A stretch of 64,000 nucleotides of DNA from NCBI GenBank assembly GCA_032718565.1, contig JAVGVS010000449.1, forward strand, positions 236,213 through 300,212, written 5' to 3'. Source of the DNA: Distichodus sexfasciatus. Taxonomy: Eukaryota; Chordata; Actinopteri; Characiformes; Distichodontidae. Below, one piece after another: positions 1 through 11,012 of this stretch; the first letter of the stretch is position 1, and each line of letters starts with the position of its first letter. The notes under the pieces were generated by a model. That model saw only the letters and a list, made by a program, of their open reading frames with translations, ran no database searches and had not been told where the DNA came from. Both the position numbers and the translations under genes were made by a program.

Positions 1-1140
1 TCGTTTGGTGTCACTCTATTTAAATATTCATGGCCGCACTTGCTTTGCGCCCCCTAAAGCTGAATTTCTAATTAAACTGTCAAAAGAAATACAATATGGC
101 CCTAAGGGTTATTATCATAAGGGTCAGCTTTGCCGTGATCGGGCCTGGTCGGAGAGAAGGGGTAATTACCTTCTAAGTGCACAAGTGTTTACCTTTTTCC
201 CTCTACCTGAGGCCCGGGAGCCACGAGCGGCTTAAACCTGACTCCGACTGGCTGCGCCGAACCAGATCGCGATGACGAGGAGGAGGAGCAGGAGAGAGAA
301 GGACGCGACAAGAGTCTATAATGACATTATCAGCAATTATGACTGGGAAATGGCTAGAACCGTGAATTTTATCTCATTAAAAAGAGGTGTGAGGTTTCTT
401 TTCCTCTCTCTCTCTCTCTCTCTCTTCTCCTTTCCACTCCCTGTCACTTCCTCCTCCTTTAGAATTCAAATGATTCTGCTTTAAAGGTGAGGCTGGACGG
501 AGAATCTGGGAATTTAATTCAGGAGAAGAAAGCGAGAGCCAATTAGCCTGGCGCGCCGGCTAAAATATGAATGACATTTGCTCGCGCTGAGTTCTAATGG
601 AGGAGAGGCATTAGTCTCATCTCCGTCGCTGTCAGTTTATTTCCTGTCATTATTGTTGCCTTAGTTCTTCTGTCAAATTATGGCCGCTAATTTCTGTTCC
701 CGCTCTTTTTATATTTTACGAGGCCTGTTAGCGAGCGCCTTTAATGAGGCCCCAAAAAACTGATCCGTTCTGCCTGAATTAAAGGAGCGGGATCCTCCCC
801 ATTACGCCAGCCCATCAGAAAGAAAGTTAAACACTGTCGTTCCTGTGCAGTTTATCTCACACGAGTTACGTTAACGCCACACACACACTTTAATTCCACT
901 ATTTTATGTGGCTGCTTAATGCGATCTTTTAGGGCACTCTAAATACCCTCCAAAATTTGTAGAATATCACAATAAATCACAGCCTTGCCCATCGAGCCAC
1001 AATTTATTTCTTCCATTATTTTTTATTCTCCTGCCAAGTTATGGCACCTAGTTAAATCTCTTTTCCCTGTGACCTTTATGGGCTTGCGTTTTAAAAAGTT
1101 AATACGTGGAAAAGTTGATAATTCGAGAGGTTGAGTTCAT
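1..1140. promoter_or_regulatory. Candidate conserved non-coding block
   Basis: About 1.1 kb with no transposon or satellite except a CT run at 404-425. It has balanced base composition, retained CpGs, a GGCGCGCC site at 550-557 and several homeodomain-type cores (TAATTA at 69-74; further AATTAG and CTAATT cores near 539 and 684). Reading frames are short and have no recognisable product. This texture is typical of cis-regulatory DNA near vertebrate developmental genes, but conservation is not demonstrated. It could equally be ordinary unique sequence. Confidence 0.35.
404..425. repeat. (CT)n microsatellite
   Basis: Eleven uninterrupted CT dinucleotides inside otherwise unique sequence. Confidence 0.95.
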
Positions 1141-1793
1141 TGTTGCATCACACTTCAAGAGGATCGCTTACACCCGACTCAGAGGTTCCGTTCGGTCAGT
1201 CGAAAGTCCAGTTTCTGTGGCGGAAAATCCTGCAAATGCGCAGTAACATGATCTGTACGACAAACCCGGGCCAGAAGGTAACGGCGAGAGCCATTTAACA
1301 CGTGTGGCCCGCAGTAACACGACACCGAGCAGCCGCACGCCGATCCTATAAAAGGTATAAAATAGCACAGGTGGTGCAAAATGGGCCTGAGAGCACATGT
1401 GCAGTACCTGTGGTAAAATCGTGTCGGCCTTTACGATGGCGCGAGGACGGCCGTTTGCGCTCAGCTGCACTTATCAATGTGTGGTCGTCTCTCAGAGCGG
1501 CTGCGAGTTACAACTTATCAAACTCTCTTTTACGGGACTTGTAATGGCACGTCACCTTGTTAAAAAATCCCATAAGCCAGAAGTTGGACGACTGCTAGAT
1601 TACAACGTTGCATATCGGAAACAACTGGAAAACTGTGGAAGTTGGAGCCCAAAATGTCACTTTAGATTTAGGTTTTGACTTGGAATGGTCAGTGTTTGCA
1701 AAGTTCATGATTCTCGTAATGTTCTGAATATTCTAAAGTACATTAACCTGAAACTTGGGAGCTTTTTTATAAGTGCACACATCTGTTAATTGT
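1141..1793. other. Unique sequence with relatively high CpG
   Basis: Mostly unique, with many CpGs between 1160 and 1460 and AT-rich sequence after 1680. Short open frames exist on both strands (1302-1544 plus, 1168-1470 minus) but none resembles a known protein. It ends where a SINE begins. A candidate TATA box lies inside it. Confidence 0.4.
1347..1355 (+). promoter_or_regulatory. Candidate TATA box
   Basis: TATAAAAGG, a consensus TATA element, in a CpG-containing context and followed by a second TATAAAA at 1356-1362. No transcript or first exon can be identified downstream, so this may be chance. Confidence 0.2.
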
Positions 1794-2011
1794 AAAAGTG
1801 TGAAAATTTTTTTGTTATTGTGAACACACCACACAGTGCACCACAATGAAATGTCAACTCTGCATTTGACCCATCCGAGAAGGAGCAGTGGGCGGCTAAC
1901 ATGGGCAGTGCTTGGGGACGGTACCTTGCACGAGTGCCTCAGTGGTACCTTTACCTGTCTGGCATTCAAACCAACGACCTTCTGATCATGAGGCGAACAC
2001 CCTAACCGTAA
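1794..2011 (-). mobile_element. SINE-B copy, head interrupted
   Basis: On the minus strand this copy has the tRNA-like head, the central GAGCAAGGTACC / CACTGCTCC / GATGGGTCAAATG blocks and the GTTCACAATG tail part. The head is cut after the CCTAACCGTA segment by the element starting at 2012. A short piece matching the lost head (CTGCCCC) reappears after 2338. Confidence 0.8.
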
Positions 2012-2338
2012 GGATCTGTGTCCACCAAACGGTGAGAGCGGTCAAAAATTCCTGTGCGCTTTCTCACCGTTTTCTCTCAGCGCTCATTGTTACCAGGTAC
2101 TTCCACCTCCATTTTCATTGGCTAGCAAGAGAGAAATGACATTGATGAGCACAGTGCAGTTCTAAAAGATAAACATATTTCAACTTGAAGCGCTCTGAGT
2201 GCTGCGACAAAAAAGTGTCTCCAACGGTGTTTTTTTTTTTTTTGCCGCTGAAGGCGATTATTGTTGTGAAAGCTGAAGCTCATTGGGTTTTTATTAAAAA
2301 GCGGCAATGGCAGCGGAAAAAATGTGTTTGGTGGACAC
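2012..2338. mobile_element. Harbinger-like non-autonomous element inside a SINE
   Basis: The ends are inverted repeats, CTGTGTCCACCAAA on the left and TTTGGTGGACACA on the right, shared with the longer elements at 45522 and 48512. About 327 bp, no intact gene. It sits inside the head of a SINE-B copy and so is younger than that copy. The superfamily assignment rests on a transposase-like frame in its relatives. Confidence 0.6.
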
Positions 2339-3600
2339 ACTGCCCCAGTTGTAATTATCTTAAATGTATGAAACAAAATATTAACATTAATGGCCATATA
2401 TGTGATAACTGTGATAAAGTTGTTTTTTGAAGATATAATGTTTTAAACATAAAGTCATTCTACATAATGTAAGGAACATACCGTGAAAATTCACACTGAT
2501 ATGTTTAATACTGACCGAGTAAGGCCACGTCAAAGATTAGGCAAATTATGGGCTCAACAACATGTTTTAGAGAAATTTAAATTTAAAAAACACACATTTT
2601 CAATACTGATGCACCGTCAAACCATAATTATCCTGACTATGTGTCATATACCAAACTAAAGCTTAGATTCTCCCATTTCCAGTGATATATGACACATTTA
2701 TGGGGAAATTGGCCTATTTATGATGTGCATGGAGTTCCTCCCACACACACACACACACACACACACTATTTCTAGAGGTAGCCAGCATAAAATGTCCGTG
2801 GAATAGGCTGGTTATCTTGACAAAAAGTTCATCTGTCTAAAGCAATGCGCTGATTCTGACGTGTAACACAGTGTCACTAAGTAATCCATACAGAAAGCAG
2901 CACCCGGCTAAAGTCGCAAGTCTTCTGCCTCCACTTGATCTGACGTGATTGCAGCGAATGCCCATGACATTAAGGTCTGTGTGCACTTTCTAATGATAGA
3001 AAAGGTTTTAAACAGAATAACCCCCAAATCACCAGGTGTTTGTACACAGGAAGTAATCCTAAAGACGTTAGAAAAGCAGTGTTTACAAAGCCAGCTTCCG
3101 GTATTTTCCAGCGAAAAATGGAAATGTAATAAAATCATAAATTTCACTATTTATCATGTAAGAAATAAAATTTCATTCATTACATACTGAAACCACACTA
3201 CATAGTATATCATTTAATGCAATAAATGAAAAATAAATTAAAATATTGCCTATTTTTGGCATTTTTCTCGCTATGACTACTGGCGCACTTTATCTCATTA
3301 TTAGATCTGGTGACTTTGGTGATTTATATATATACATAAAAACATATACATGTTTAAAGTTTTATTCATATGAATATACAAAATAAATTATTCAATGTTA
3401 ATATGCACATTTAGGCTTTTAGAATTGTTATAATATTTGAGATTCTGCAGTATAAGATTTAAGTTGATGAATGCACTTCTACATATATTCATTCCAGAAA
3501 AATTCCTGCTTTCCATCTGATCATGGATCTTAAATGTAAAACAGGACGGAAAGTGATGGAAGTTTAACAACATACTTGATGGAAATTATTAATGGCTGTT
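2339..3600. other. AT-rich spacer without recognised features
   Basis: A few bases of SINE-B head (2341-2347) are followed by unique, AT-rich sequence with a CA microsatellite at 2742-2766. Open frames at 2945-3190 (plus) and 2908-3147 (minus) overlap on opposite strands and have no recognisable product. I see nothing else. Confidence 0.5.
2742..2766. repeat. (CA)n microsatellite
   Basis: About 12 uninterrupted CA units. Confidence 0.95.
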
Positions 3601-4590
3601 ATTAGGCTTGTTTCACTTGAACTCCAGCGCCCCTTACATATCGCTCCGTCTTCCAACATGTCAATTTGAAAAGCATTGTTCCCATAAATAAATAAATACG
3701 CTGCACACTAAAAACAACATTTATGTCATTACGCATTCCACCTCCGTCATTGACAAAAGAGCAGAAACTTGCTTTGATTGCTGATGCGCTTAACTCGACT
3801 AATGGTCCCCAAAACACCCTATTTAGAAACGCTTAATTTGGCATGAAGTAAGAAAAGTCTGTCTTTTTTCCTCGCAATCTGACATGAATTAAAGTCAAAC
3901 AATGGCAGGAGGGCGGAGGAAGGCACCTGATCGCGTTACGCTGAGACTCTCTCCCACGTCTTATCGTCTGATGATGAACGAGCCTCATATAATTTTCAAA
4001 GAACATTTATCACGACTCAAGCAGTGTGCGAAATCTTTAAATAGAGGTTGATCTGTGCAGTGGAATGGAGGGAGGGAGCGAGGGAATGAGGGAAAGAGCG
4101 AGGGAGGGATGGAACAAAGACCGGCTCAGGCTCTGAAGTAATGATTTCCTCCTCTTTTCAAGGCGCTGCTCGGCCTCCTCGTGTTTTTCGGCTGTTCTCG
4201 GTCGGTTTATTGGGAAGCAGCGTTATTGTGTCATTTCTTGAGAAGGCCAGTGACATTCATTGGCTCCCTGTGAGGTTATTTACAGGGGACTCGGTGACAG
4301 TGAAACATGTCTTTGCCATAGCTCTTGGAAAACACGGCCTAGCATGTTTTCTTTTTTTGATTTTTATTCTTTTTGTCCCGGAGCTGATGGAGGGAGAGAT
4401 AAGTGCCATCTCGGGCCACTGGAGAGGACGGCAAACTGAGACAAATGATTGTGACGCTCGGCCAAAACTAATTTTTGACAGGAAACAATATAATAAAATA
4501 AAACTAAATTTCCACTATCCACCATGCCAATTTACTGGAAAATGTCACATGCAAAATACGACCACCAGTAGCTTTATTATAACGGAAAAA
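3601..4590. promoter_or_regulatory. Candidate regulatory unique block
   Basis: Repeat-free sequence at 3601-4060 and 4141-4480, separated by a GGGA/GAGC purine stretch at 4065-4112. It has mixed composition and scattered CpGs. A 161-codon open frame at 4141-4626 has no domain I recognise and runs into AT-rich repeat sequence, so I do not call it a gene. Confidence 0.3.
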
Positions 4591-4980
4591 TGCTGGAAAA
4601 AATGGTGCCTGTTATATTCAGCATAGAACCAAAATAATTTTTCAATTAATAGTAATAATCATGAAATATGTATTTTGGATGGATTTTGACATCTATTAAT
4701 AAGGAGTAACTAACATATTTAGTCAATATTTATTTGGAGAGAGGGAGGGAAGTAGTGAGTGAGTGAATGAGGAAGGAATAAACGGGGAAAGGAGGTTGTG
4801 AATGAGTGTGTGAGTGAGGGAGGAATGAACAGGGGAAAAGAAAAAATGTTGCTTGTTATATTCAGTGTAGAACAATAAAAAAAATTAAACAATAATAATA
4901 ATCATGAAATATGTATTTTTGTGGATTTTGACATATTAAGGAGTAACTAACATATTTAGTCAATCTATATTTATTTGGAA
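4591..4980 (+). repeat. Local direct duplication around a GAGG spacer
   Basis: Two similar copies of about 145 bp, at about 4591-4741 and 4836-4980. Both read GTTATATTCAG, then ATCATGAAATATGTATTTT, GGATTTTGACAT and AAGGAGTAACTAACATATTT in the same order. They are separated by a purine repeat (GAGGGAGG / GTGAGTGA) at 4737-4835, the same simple repeat that dominates 5.4-6.3 kb. Confidence 0.8.
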
Positions 4981-5380
4981 TTATTCAAACTCGAAATCTG
5001 AAATAAACCATCCAGAAACAAAGAATAAAAACTGGTGGTGGATCATTTTTCCAACACCTCACTCAGAGTAAAAGGAGAACTGAAATCCCTCGCCCGTCCT
5101 CCCTGCTTCCTGCTTGTCAGCTTGGTATTTCCTCGTGTCGGAACGACTCTGCAGTTATTCGACGTGCAAGTGGTAGTGGTGGTGGAAAAATGGGATTAGA
5201 GCAGGAGATTGTGTGGTTTTATCCCAGCAGCGGCTTTATCTGGACGGCTGATAAAGTGGCCGAGTGCAGCGGAGCGCGGAGAGCTAATGGGAAAATAAAG
5301 TGTACTTGAGGATGAGGAGGATCTCGGAGCGAGCAGGTGAACACACACAACCAGAACACACTGAGCTGGAGCGGGAGATG
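4981..5380. promoter_or_regulatory. Candidate regulatory unique block
   Basis: Repeat-free, with CpGs and GATA-type motifs (CTTTATCTGG near 5232, CTGATAAAG near 5249), just before the purine tract. Possible enhancer-like DNA, inferred from texture only. Confidence 0.25.
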
Positions 5381-6340
5381 AGGAGGGACAGAGGGAGGGA
5401 GAGAAGGGGTTGAGGAAAGCAGGGATTGAGTGACTAAGTGGGTGAGGAAGAGGAAGGGTGTGAGTGAGTGAGTGATGTAGGGAGAGAGGGAGGTAAGTGA
5501 GTGAGGATGAAGTTAATGTGGTAGTGAAAGACTGAGTGAGTGAGCAAGAGGGTGTGTGAGAGAGAGAGTGTGGGAGGAAGTGAGTAACTGATGGAATGAG
5601 AGATGGAGAAAAAGTAAAGGAATGAGTGAGCGAGGCAGTTAAGAGAGGGAGAGAGAGGATAAGGGAGGAAGAATGGAGGGATGGAGGAAGTGAGCAGATG
5701 AGTGAGGAAGGGAGTAGGTGAGTTAGTGAGACTGTGAGTGAGAGAGAGTTAGTAAGGGGTGGTTAAGTGAGTGAGGAGGGGAGTGAGTATGAAGTATGGA
5801 GGGAAGAAGGGAGGTAGGGAGTGAGAGAGTGGGTAGGTTGGTAAGCGAGGGAGGGAGGGAGAAAGAGAAAGCAAACGAAGACGAAGTGAGTATATGAGTT
5901 AGCATTTCAGTAGTGAGGGAGCAGAGAGAAAGAGAGTGTGAGTGAACAAAGGAGTGAGTGAGTAAATGAGAGTGTGAGGGAGTGAGCAAGTGAGCGAGGA
6001 AGACAGTAGGTTAGTGAGGGAGGAGTGAGTAAAGGGGGGTGTGAGGGAGGGAGAGTGAGTGTGTGTGTGAATGAGGGAGGTAGCGAGTGAGCAAGTGAGT
6101 GAGGAAGACAGTGGGTTTATGGGTGAGTGATGGAGAGGGAGAAAGGAAGAGTGAGTGAGTGAGTGAGTGAGTGGAAAGGGAGGGAGGGAGGCAGAGATAG
6201 AGGGAATGAGGGAGAGTGAGTAAGTGAAGGAGGGAGTAATTAGTGGGGGGTGGTAGTGAGTGAGGGAGGGAGGAATTTAGTGAGGAAGACAGTAGGTGAG
6301 TGACGGAGGGAAGAAGGGAGAGTGAGTGAGTGATTATATA
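5381..6340. repeat. Long purine-rich GAGTGAGG/GAGGGA tract
   Basis: Nearly 1 kb of degenerate repeats of GAGTGAGT, GAGGGAGG and GTGAGGAAG on the plus strand, so one strand is mostly purine. The open frame on the minus strand (5723-5989, Ser/Leu/Thr/His-rich) is a by-product of the repeat. Confidence 0.9.
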
Positions 6341-6625
6341 TATTTCATTTTTTGTGGTAGAGATATGTATGTATACGTGGTTGATGTGTTTTTGGTCAGC
6401 ATTTTAATATGCATATAAAAGTGTGTGTGTGTGTGTTCATCTATACTTTACCTGAAGTCCTTGTGTGTGTGTTTTTAGGTTTGCGAATGTGTGTGTGTGT
6501 TTATGTTTACGTGTGTGTTGGAGATTCTACCTATTTTTTTTGTGATACATGTACGTATACGCGTGTGTGTGCTGGCTGGCTGCTGGTGTGTGTGTGCGCG
6601 TATGTGTGTGTGTGCGTGTGAATCT
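6341..6625. repeat. TG-rich microsatellite cluster
   Basis: Several interrupted TG runs (6421-6440, 6460-6475, 6489-6515, 6563-6620) with short linkers. The Cys/Val-rich open frames across it are translations of the repeat. Confidence 0.9.
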
Positions 6626-6960
6626 AGGCCAGTGGCTAATGGTGGAGTCACCGCTAGGCCTGTGCTCCTCTCGATCCAGACATTAAAAAGAATTTCAGAT
6701 TTCCTGCACTTCTTTGAGGATGCACTTCCTTTGAGATGGGGGTTTCTTTTGAGCATATCCAAAGTGTTTTTCTCCTACACGGACCACTCCACAATAATTT
6801 AAGCTACAGTACACACATATGCATACAGGCCCGACTCTGGCAATCACAGCTGCATTTGCACCGCCAAATTCCACCCTTAATTGAGACCAAAGTTTGTGAA
6901 TTGTCTCAGTTGTGCTCCATGCACGCTCAAAAGCAGTCAAAATTACTTCCAAAATCTACT
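6626..6960. other. Unique sequence, possible regulatory block
   Basis: Non-repetitive, moderate GC, no recognisable exon. It ends in sequence rich in AGTTACT motifs. Confidence 0.25.
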
Positions 6961-7990
6961 AGATTATAGATTACTAGTTACTGTTATTTTAAAGTAGTTA
7001 CATTACAATCTTACTGTCTCTGAACTGTGTTACACGACTCCTGCATGACTTTTGAGTTACTTTCACCAAAATAACTGCGAAATGATTCTAAAATGCTAAA
7101 ATGTAGTTTTCTGCAGTTCATTCTACATCCAGTGGAGGGCAAAGTGCTGTATCATAATGACTGTAGACATACACTCTGTAGGAAATAACTCTTTGACTTG
7201 CACTATTTTACTATTGTGCCAAAGCTCTCACGGTGTAGCTCTACATTTCAAGTTAAAAATGTGTTGTAACTAGGGATGCACTGATCCAACTTTTTCAGTT
7301 TCCGATACCAATACTGATACTTGGGCCGATCCCGAGTACCGATTTGTGTATTTCTCTGTGAGGAGGAGACTGAGATTATTCTGTGCTGCATCAGGAAATA
7401 CTTGATTAAATCCTGTTTTCCTACTAAAACAATGTAATAATTACACACCCATATGTATATGCTCAATGATTTATTATTAAAATAACATCTCAAGCATGAT
7501 TCCTTTGAACACACTGTAATTTAGTGACGCTCCCTAATCCTGCGGTGCTAAAAGCATCAGGAACACAGAGATTGTGAGTGAGAGCTGGTGTTGTTAAACA
7601 GTATAATGGTGTGATGTGCTTTTGGGCTTGTAGTGTGTTGTGTTGTTTGTTCTGCTCATTGTCATATCAATATGTAGGAATTAGTGTGAATGTTGAACAG
7701 TAAACCAGCTTCTTTACTCAGTCATACTTCCTATGAAGAACCAACTGAGTTGCACATATTTACCTATCGGGTTTAGATCGCCCAGCTACGCCAGTCGATA
7801 ATTCGATCCAGCTATTTGAGACGTAATCAGACCGATATCACATCCACGTATCGGATTGGTGGATTCCCAGTTTTAACATGGGTAACTGAGTATTATATTA
7901 CTGAAAATGTATTAATACGCTCATATTACTGCAGTTCATCAGTACATTACTGTAATTTTGTTACTTTTGTAATCATTTAATCCCAAGACT
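6961..7990. repeat. AGTTACT-rich dispersed repeat split by a hAT element
   Basis: Both flanks (6961-7262 and 7878-7990) are rich in AGTTAC, GTTACTTT and TAACTGAG motifs, as in common fish repeats that read AAGTTACTTTG. They look like two halves of one older repeat, with the element at 7271-7869 in the middle. Confidence 0.4.
7271..7869. mobile_element. hAT-type non-autonomous transposon
   Basis: A 599-bp element with inverted ends: TAGGGATGCACTGATCCAA on the left, and ATCGGATTGGTGGATTCCCA on the right as its diverged reverse complement. It is flanked by 8-bp duplications, GTTGTAAC at 7263-7270 and GTTTTAAC at 7870-7877, with one mismatch. An 8-bp duplication and a CAGGGATGC-like terminus are hAT hallmarks. 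No transposase frame remains. The interior carries the CCGATACC / CCGATCCCGA motifs typical of this fish repeat. Confidence 0.8.
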
Positions 7991-8155
7991 AGTTCCAACG
8001 TCATCATCATTGTCTAAATTATATTATAACAATATTTAAGAATTTGCTTTTTGAAACTGTGGCATTATTACTACAGTATCATGAATTTTACTTGGAGTAT
8101 TTTCCATGCATAATCAAAAAATTACTAGTATTATTTTGCATAAATTCTCTTCCCT

Positions 8156-8158
<3 letters not shown>

Positions 8159-8232
<74 letters not shown>

Positions 8233-8288
8233 ACATATATATATATATATATGATATATATAGATATATAGATATATAGATGTATATA
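8159..8288. repeat. Long (AT)n microsatellite
   Basis: About 72 bp of pure AT, then interrupted AT/GATA units to 8288, where a Tc1 end begins in the TA. Confidence 0.95.
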
Positions 8289-8826
8289 CAGTACTGTGCA
8301 AAAGTTTAGTAAAAAATGCTGTAAATAAAGAATGTTTAAGAAATATAAATAATGATTGTTTATTTTATCAATTTACAAAATGCAAAGTGAGCGAACAAAA
8401 GAGAAATCTAAATCAAATCAATATTTGGTGTTACTTACCTTTTGCCTTCAAACCAGCATCAATTCTTAGGTACACTTGCACACAGTCAGATTTGTAGGAT
8501 TACAGTCAGGTGTATGATCAACCAAATTATACCAAACAGGTGCTAATGATCATCAATGTCACATGTAGGTTGAAACACAGTCATTAAGTGAAACAGAAAC
8601 AGCTGTGTAGGAGCTTAAAACTGGGTGAGGAACAACCAAACTCCGCTACCAAGGTGAGGTTGTGGAAGAGAGTTTCATGTCATGGCAAGATTGAGCACAG
8701 CAACAAGACACAAGGTAGTTCTACTGCATCAGCAAGGTCTCTCCCAGACAAAGATTTCAAAGCAGACTGGGCTTTCTTTGTTTGCAGCATTTTTTCACAC
8801 CTGCCTAAAACTTTTGCACAGTACTG
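8289..8826 (+). mobile_element. Internally deleted Tc1-like transposon
   Basis: The left end CAGTACTGTGCAAAAGTTT (after TA at 8287-8288) and the right end, its reverse complement at 8806-8826, define 538 bp. The left arm keeps about 210 bp of the long inverted repeat seen in full at 30138. Then comes the leader and the start of a transposase gene, which jumps directly into the last 57 bp of the right arm near 8770. The right flank reads TG instead of TA, probably mutated. Confidence 0.85.
8682..8774 (+). pseudogene. Tc1 transposase N-terminal fragment
   Basis: The first 31 codons of a Tc1-like transposase. The frame begins MARLSTATRHKVVLLHQQG and continues into the start of the DNA-binding helix-turn-helix (QTKISKQTG). 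It then runs into transposon end sequence and a microsatellite. The catalytic domain is absent, so it cannot act as a transposase. The frame continues by chance to 8891. Confidence 0.8.
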
Positions 8827-8841
8827 TGTTTATATACATAC

Positions 8842-8843
8842 AC

Positions 8844-8889
<46 letters not shown>
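8842..8889. repeat. (TA)n(GA)n compound microsatellite
   Basis: Alternating TA passes directly into about 15 GA units next to the right end of the deleted Tc1. Confidence 0.95.
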
Positions 8890-8893
<4 letters not shown>

Positions 8894-9660
8894 GTTGTGT
8901 TCTCAGCTCCAGTAGCCGTCTCTTTAGCAGGCAGCAGTGAGAGCAGCATATTGTGGTGGAACAGCCTGTTTCTGGAGTAACTCTGATTGACATTAACTGT
9001 GCATATGTGTCCAATCTGCTCCTCAGGATCTGTCGGATCATCACGATCCTTATTTATGTTTTCCGCTGTCGGCGCACTGTGAGCTAACTGCCCATTCCAC
9101 ACTAAATTAATTAGTTTGGCAGCACGCCTGCGATGGAAAATTGGATCCAATATGTTATTTCCAGAGGATTTCAATGAGGCTTTCATATGAGGTTGAGGCA
9201 GATTTCAAATATTTGGGACACATATTTTCACACTTTTTTCATTTAACAGCTAAAAAATATCCTGATGAAAAAGTTTTTGAGGAAGAATTTGGTGGCGCAA
9301 GTTTAATTAAAGTTCTATCACCGTATTTTTGATTTCTGTGATATTATAACACGTCCCTCCTCGCTCGGCAAAAGAACAGCGTTAACCTTGTCTGAGCTTT
9401 TTGAGAGAGTGCACCTAACTTGGCAACAGTTCAAACTGCTGTTCCTCATGAAAGGTTTTATCCAAATAAAAAAATAAATAAGCAAACATCCCTGAGAGGG
9501 AAGACGGAGGGGGGGAGAAGGAGAGAAAAGGGACGGCTGAACTGCCTCCATCCTGCGCTGTTTGTGTGGGAGATAAATCCCTTTGTAGTGCATGCTCCTC
9601 TAATAACAACATTGCTAATTAATAACTTCTACACAATTATAAATTAACTTCGGATCAGGA
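8890..9660. promoter_or_regulatory. Candidate regulatory unique block
   Basis: Non-repetitive, with AATTAATTAG near 9104-9113 and several CpGs up to 9140. The second half (9330-9600) has a purine-rich GAGGGAAGACGGAGG patch. Overlapping short frames on both strands show no known domain. Confidence 0.3.
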
Positions 9661-10432
9661 CTCCGGCTTTGCATATAATTTCCCATAATCGCTAAAGCTA
9701 CTGCCGAAACATGGCTCACATCATCCGTAACTCTCTTATTTAACACGGCCTGCGCCGGTCCCTCTCCGGGTTTCAGCGCACCGCAAATGATCTCTGCTGG
9801 GAAATTGCAGGAGGAAAAATCAGTGCATATTTTTATTTAAAAAACGGCACCTTAATCATTTTTTTGGTGCAGAGCTTGAAAGAATTAATATTTGAAAGCT
9901 GTTTAAAAATATGAGGAGCGCTGGAAATTCATTTTCACACAAAAGTTCTGTACTTTTTATGTTTTTCCGCTCTCCTTTCCCGTCCTGTTTTTTCCGTTCC
10001 TTTTATTTTCCTGTTCTAGCCTCTCTTCATCGCTGCCCTTCATGCCACTCATTTCTGTCACCTAGGTGGCAAGACACCTGATCCCTAATCACACCCTAAT
10101 AATTAAAGAGCAGGAGTGGAGGGGAGGAGGGGAAAAGCAAGAGGGAGAGAGAGAGGGAGAGGCATGACATGCAGCCCGGCTTCTGCTATTCCTTTGTGGT
10201 TTATCAAAGGCTATCCCTTTAATGTGGAGATTATACTTATGTACTTGTCTCCACTTGAAAGGCGTTTTCCTAATTTACTTATTAATGACATGTAAATCTA
10301 TTTATACTGATGCTTCGACTTTGAGGAAATGCGCCCATCTCGCTCGCCATAAAGCCGGCGGTTTGAAAAAACAGAAGAGAAGAGGAGAACAGAGGAGAGC
10401 AGAGGAGAGGAGGGTGAAGAACGAGGAATGAG

Positions 10433-10461
10433 GGGAGAGAGAGAGAGAAAGAGAGAGAGGG
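10433..10461. repeat. GA-rich microsatellite
   Basis: Interrupted GA run within a longer purine stretch (10368-10461). Confidence 0.85.
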
Positions 10462-10645
10462 AACAGGCCCACCCTCTCATTCTTGTTCGGTTAAAAATTT
10501 ATACAGTCCATGTTAAATTTATTAATATTGCTTGCTGTCATTCACTTTGCTGCTCTCCAACTGAAATACGACTTGACAGCGAGCACATTAAAGATGTATG
10601 TCATTGTATTCAACAAAGATTAATGAAGCCAAGTAAAATAGCTGC

Positions 10646-10647
<2 letters not shown>

Positions 10648-10683
<36 letters not shown>
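10648..10683. repeat. (GA)n microsatellite
   Basis: About 17 uninterrupted GA units. Confidence 0.95.
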
Positions 10684-10686
<3 letters not shown>

Positions 10687-11012
10687 AGTGAGTGAATGAT
10701 TGGAATGTGAAATCACTGAATTAAACAAGGCCTCGTGCCGCACGCTTTAATATGCTTTTGGGATTTCAGCGTCGCCAGGAGCTTTTTAGGATGAAGCTGC
10801 GTTGTATGTACAAGCGTGAAAACCAGATAAAGTGCATTGTGCTCCTGCACCGGCCTATCTGTCAGATACACCCCCTTCTTCCTCCACCCCTCCTCCCAGA
10901 AACACTGACATCTCCAGCAGAATCTAGAGACTTCCCCCTGACGCGCCGCCGTGTCGTTTTCACGCTATTCCCACAGACTTGAATGACATCTGAATGTAAA
11001 CACGGTTTTAAG

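Larger units (their letters stand above)
9661..10990. promoter_or_regulatory. Candidate conserved non-coding cluster
   Basis: A run of repeat-free segments separated only by GA repeats. A perfect 10-bp palindrome with E-box character, CACCTAGGTG, lies at 10059-10068, next to CCCTAATCACACCCTAATAA. The segments 10200-10360, 10463-10647 and 10690-10860 are AT-rich but complex, with retained CpGs. No exon is recognisable. Confidence 0.35.

Noticed and set aside
4141..4626. 161-codon open frame, longest unexplained one in the left part
   Set aside because: No domain or splice signal, and the end runs into a local duplicated AT-rich segment.
8044..8271. 75-codon frame with Ile-Tyr repeats
   Set aside because: Translation of the (AT)n microsatellite.
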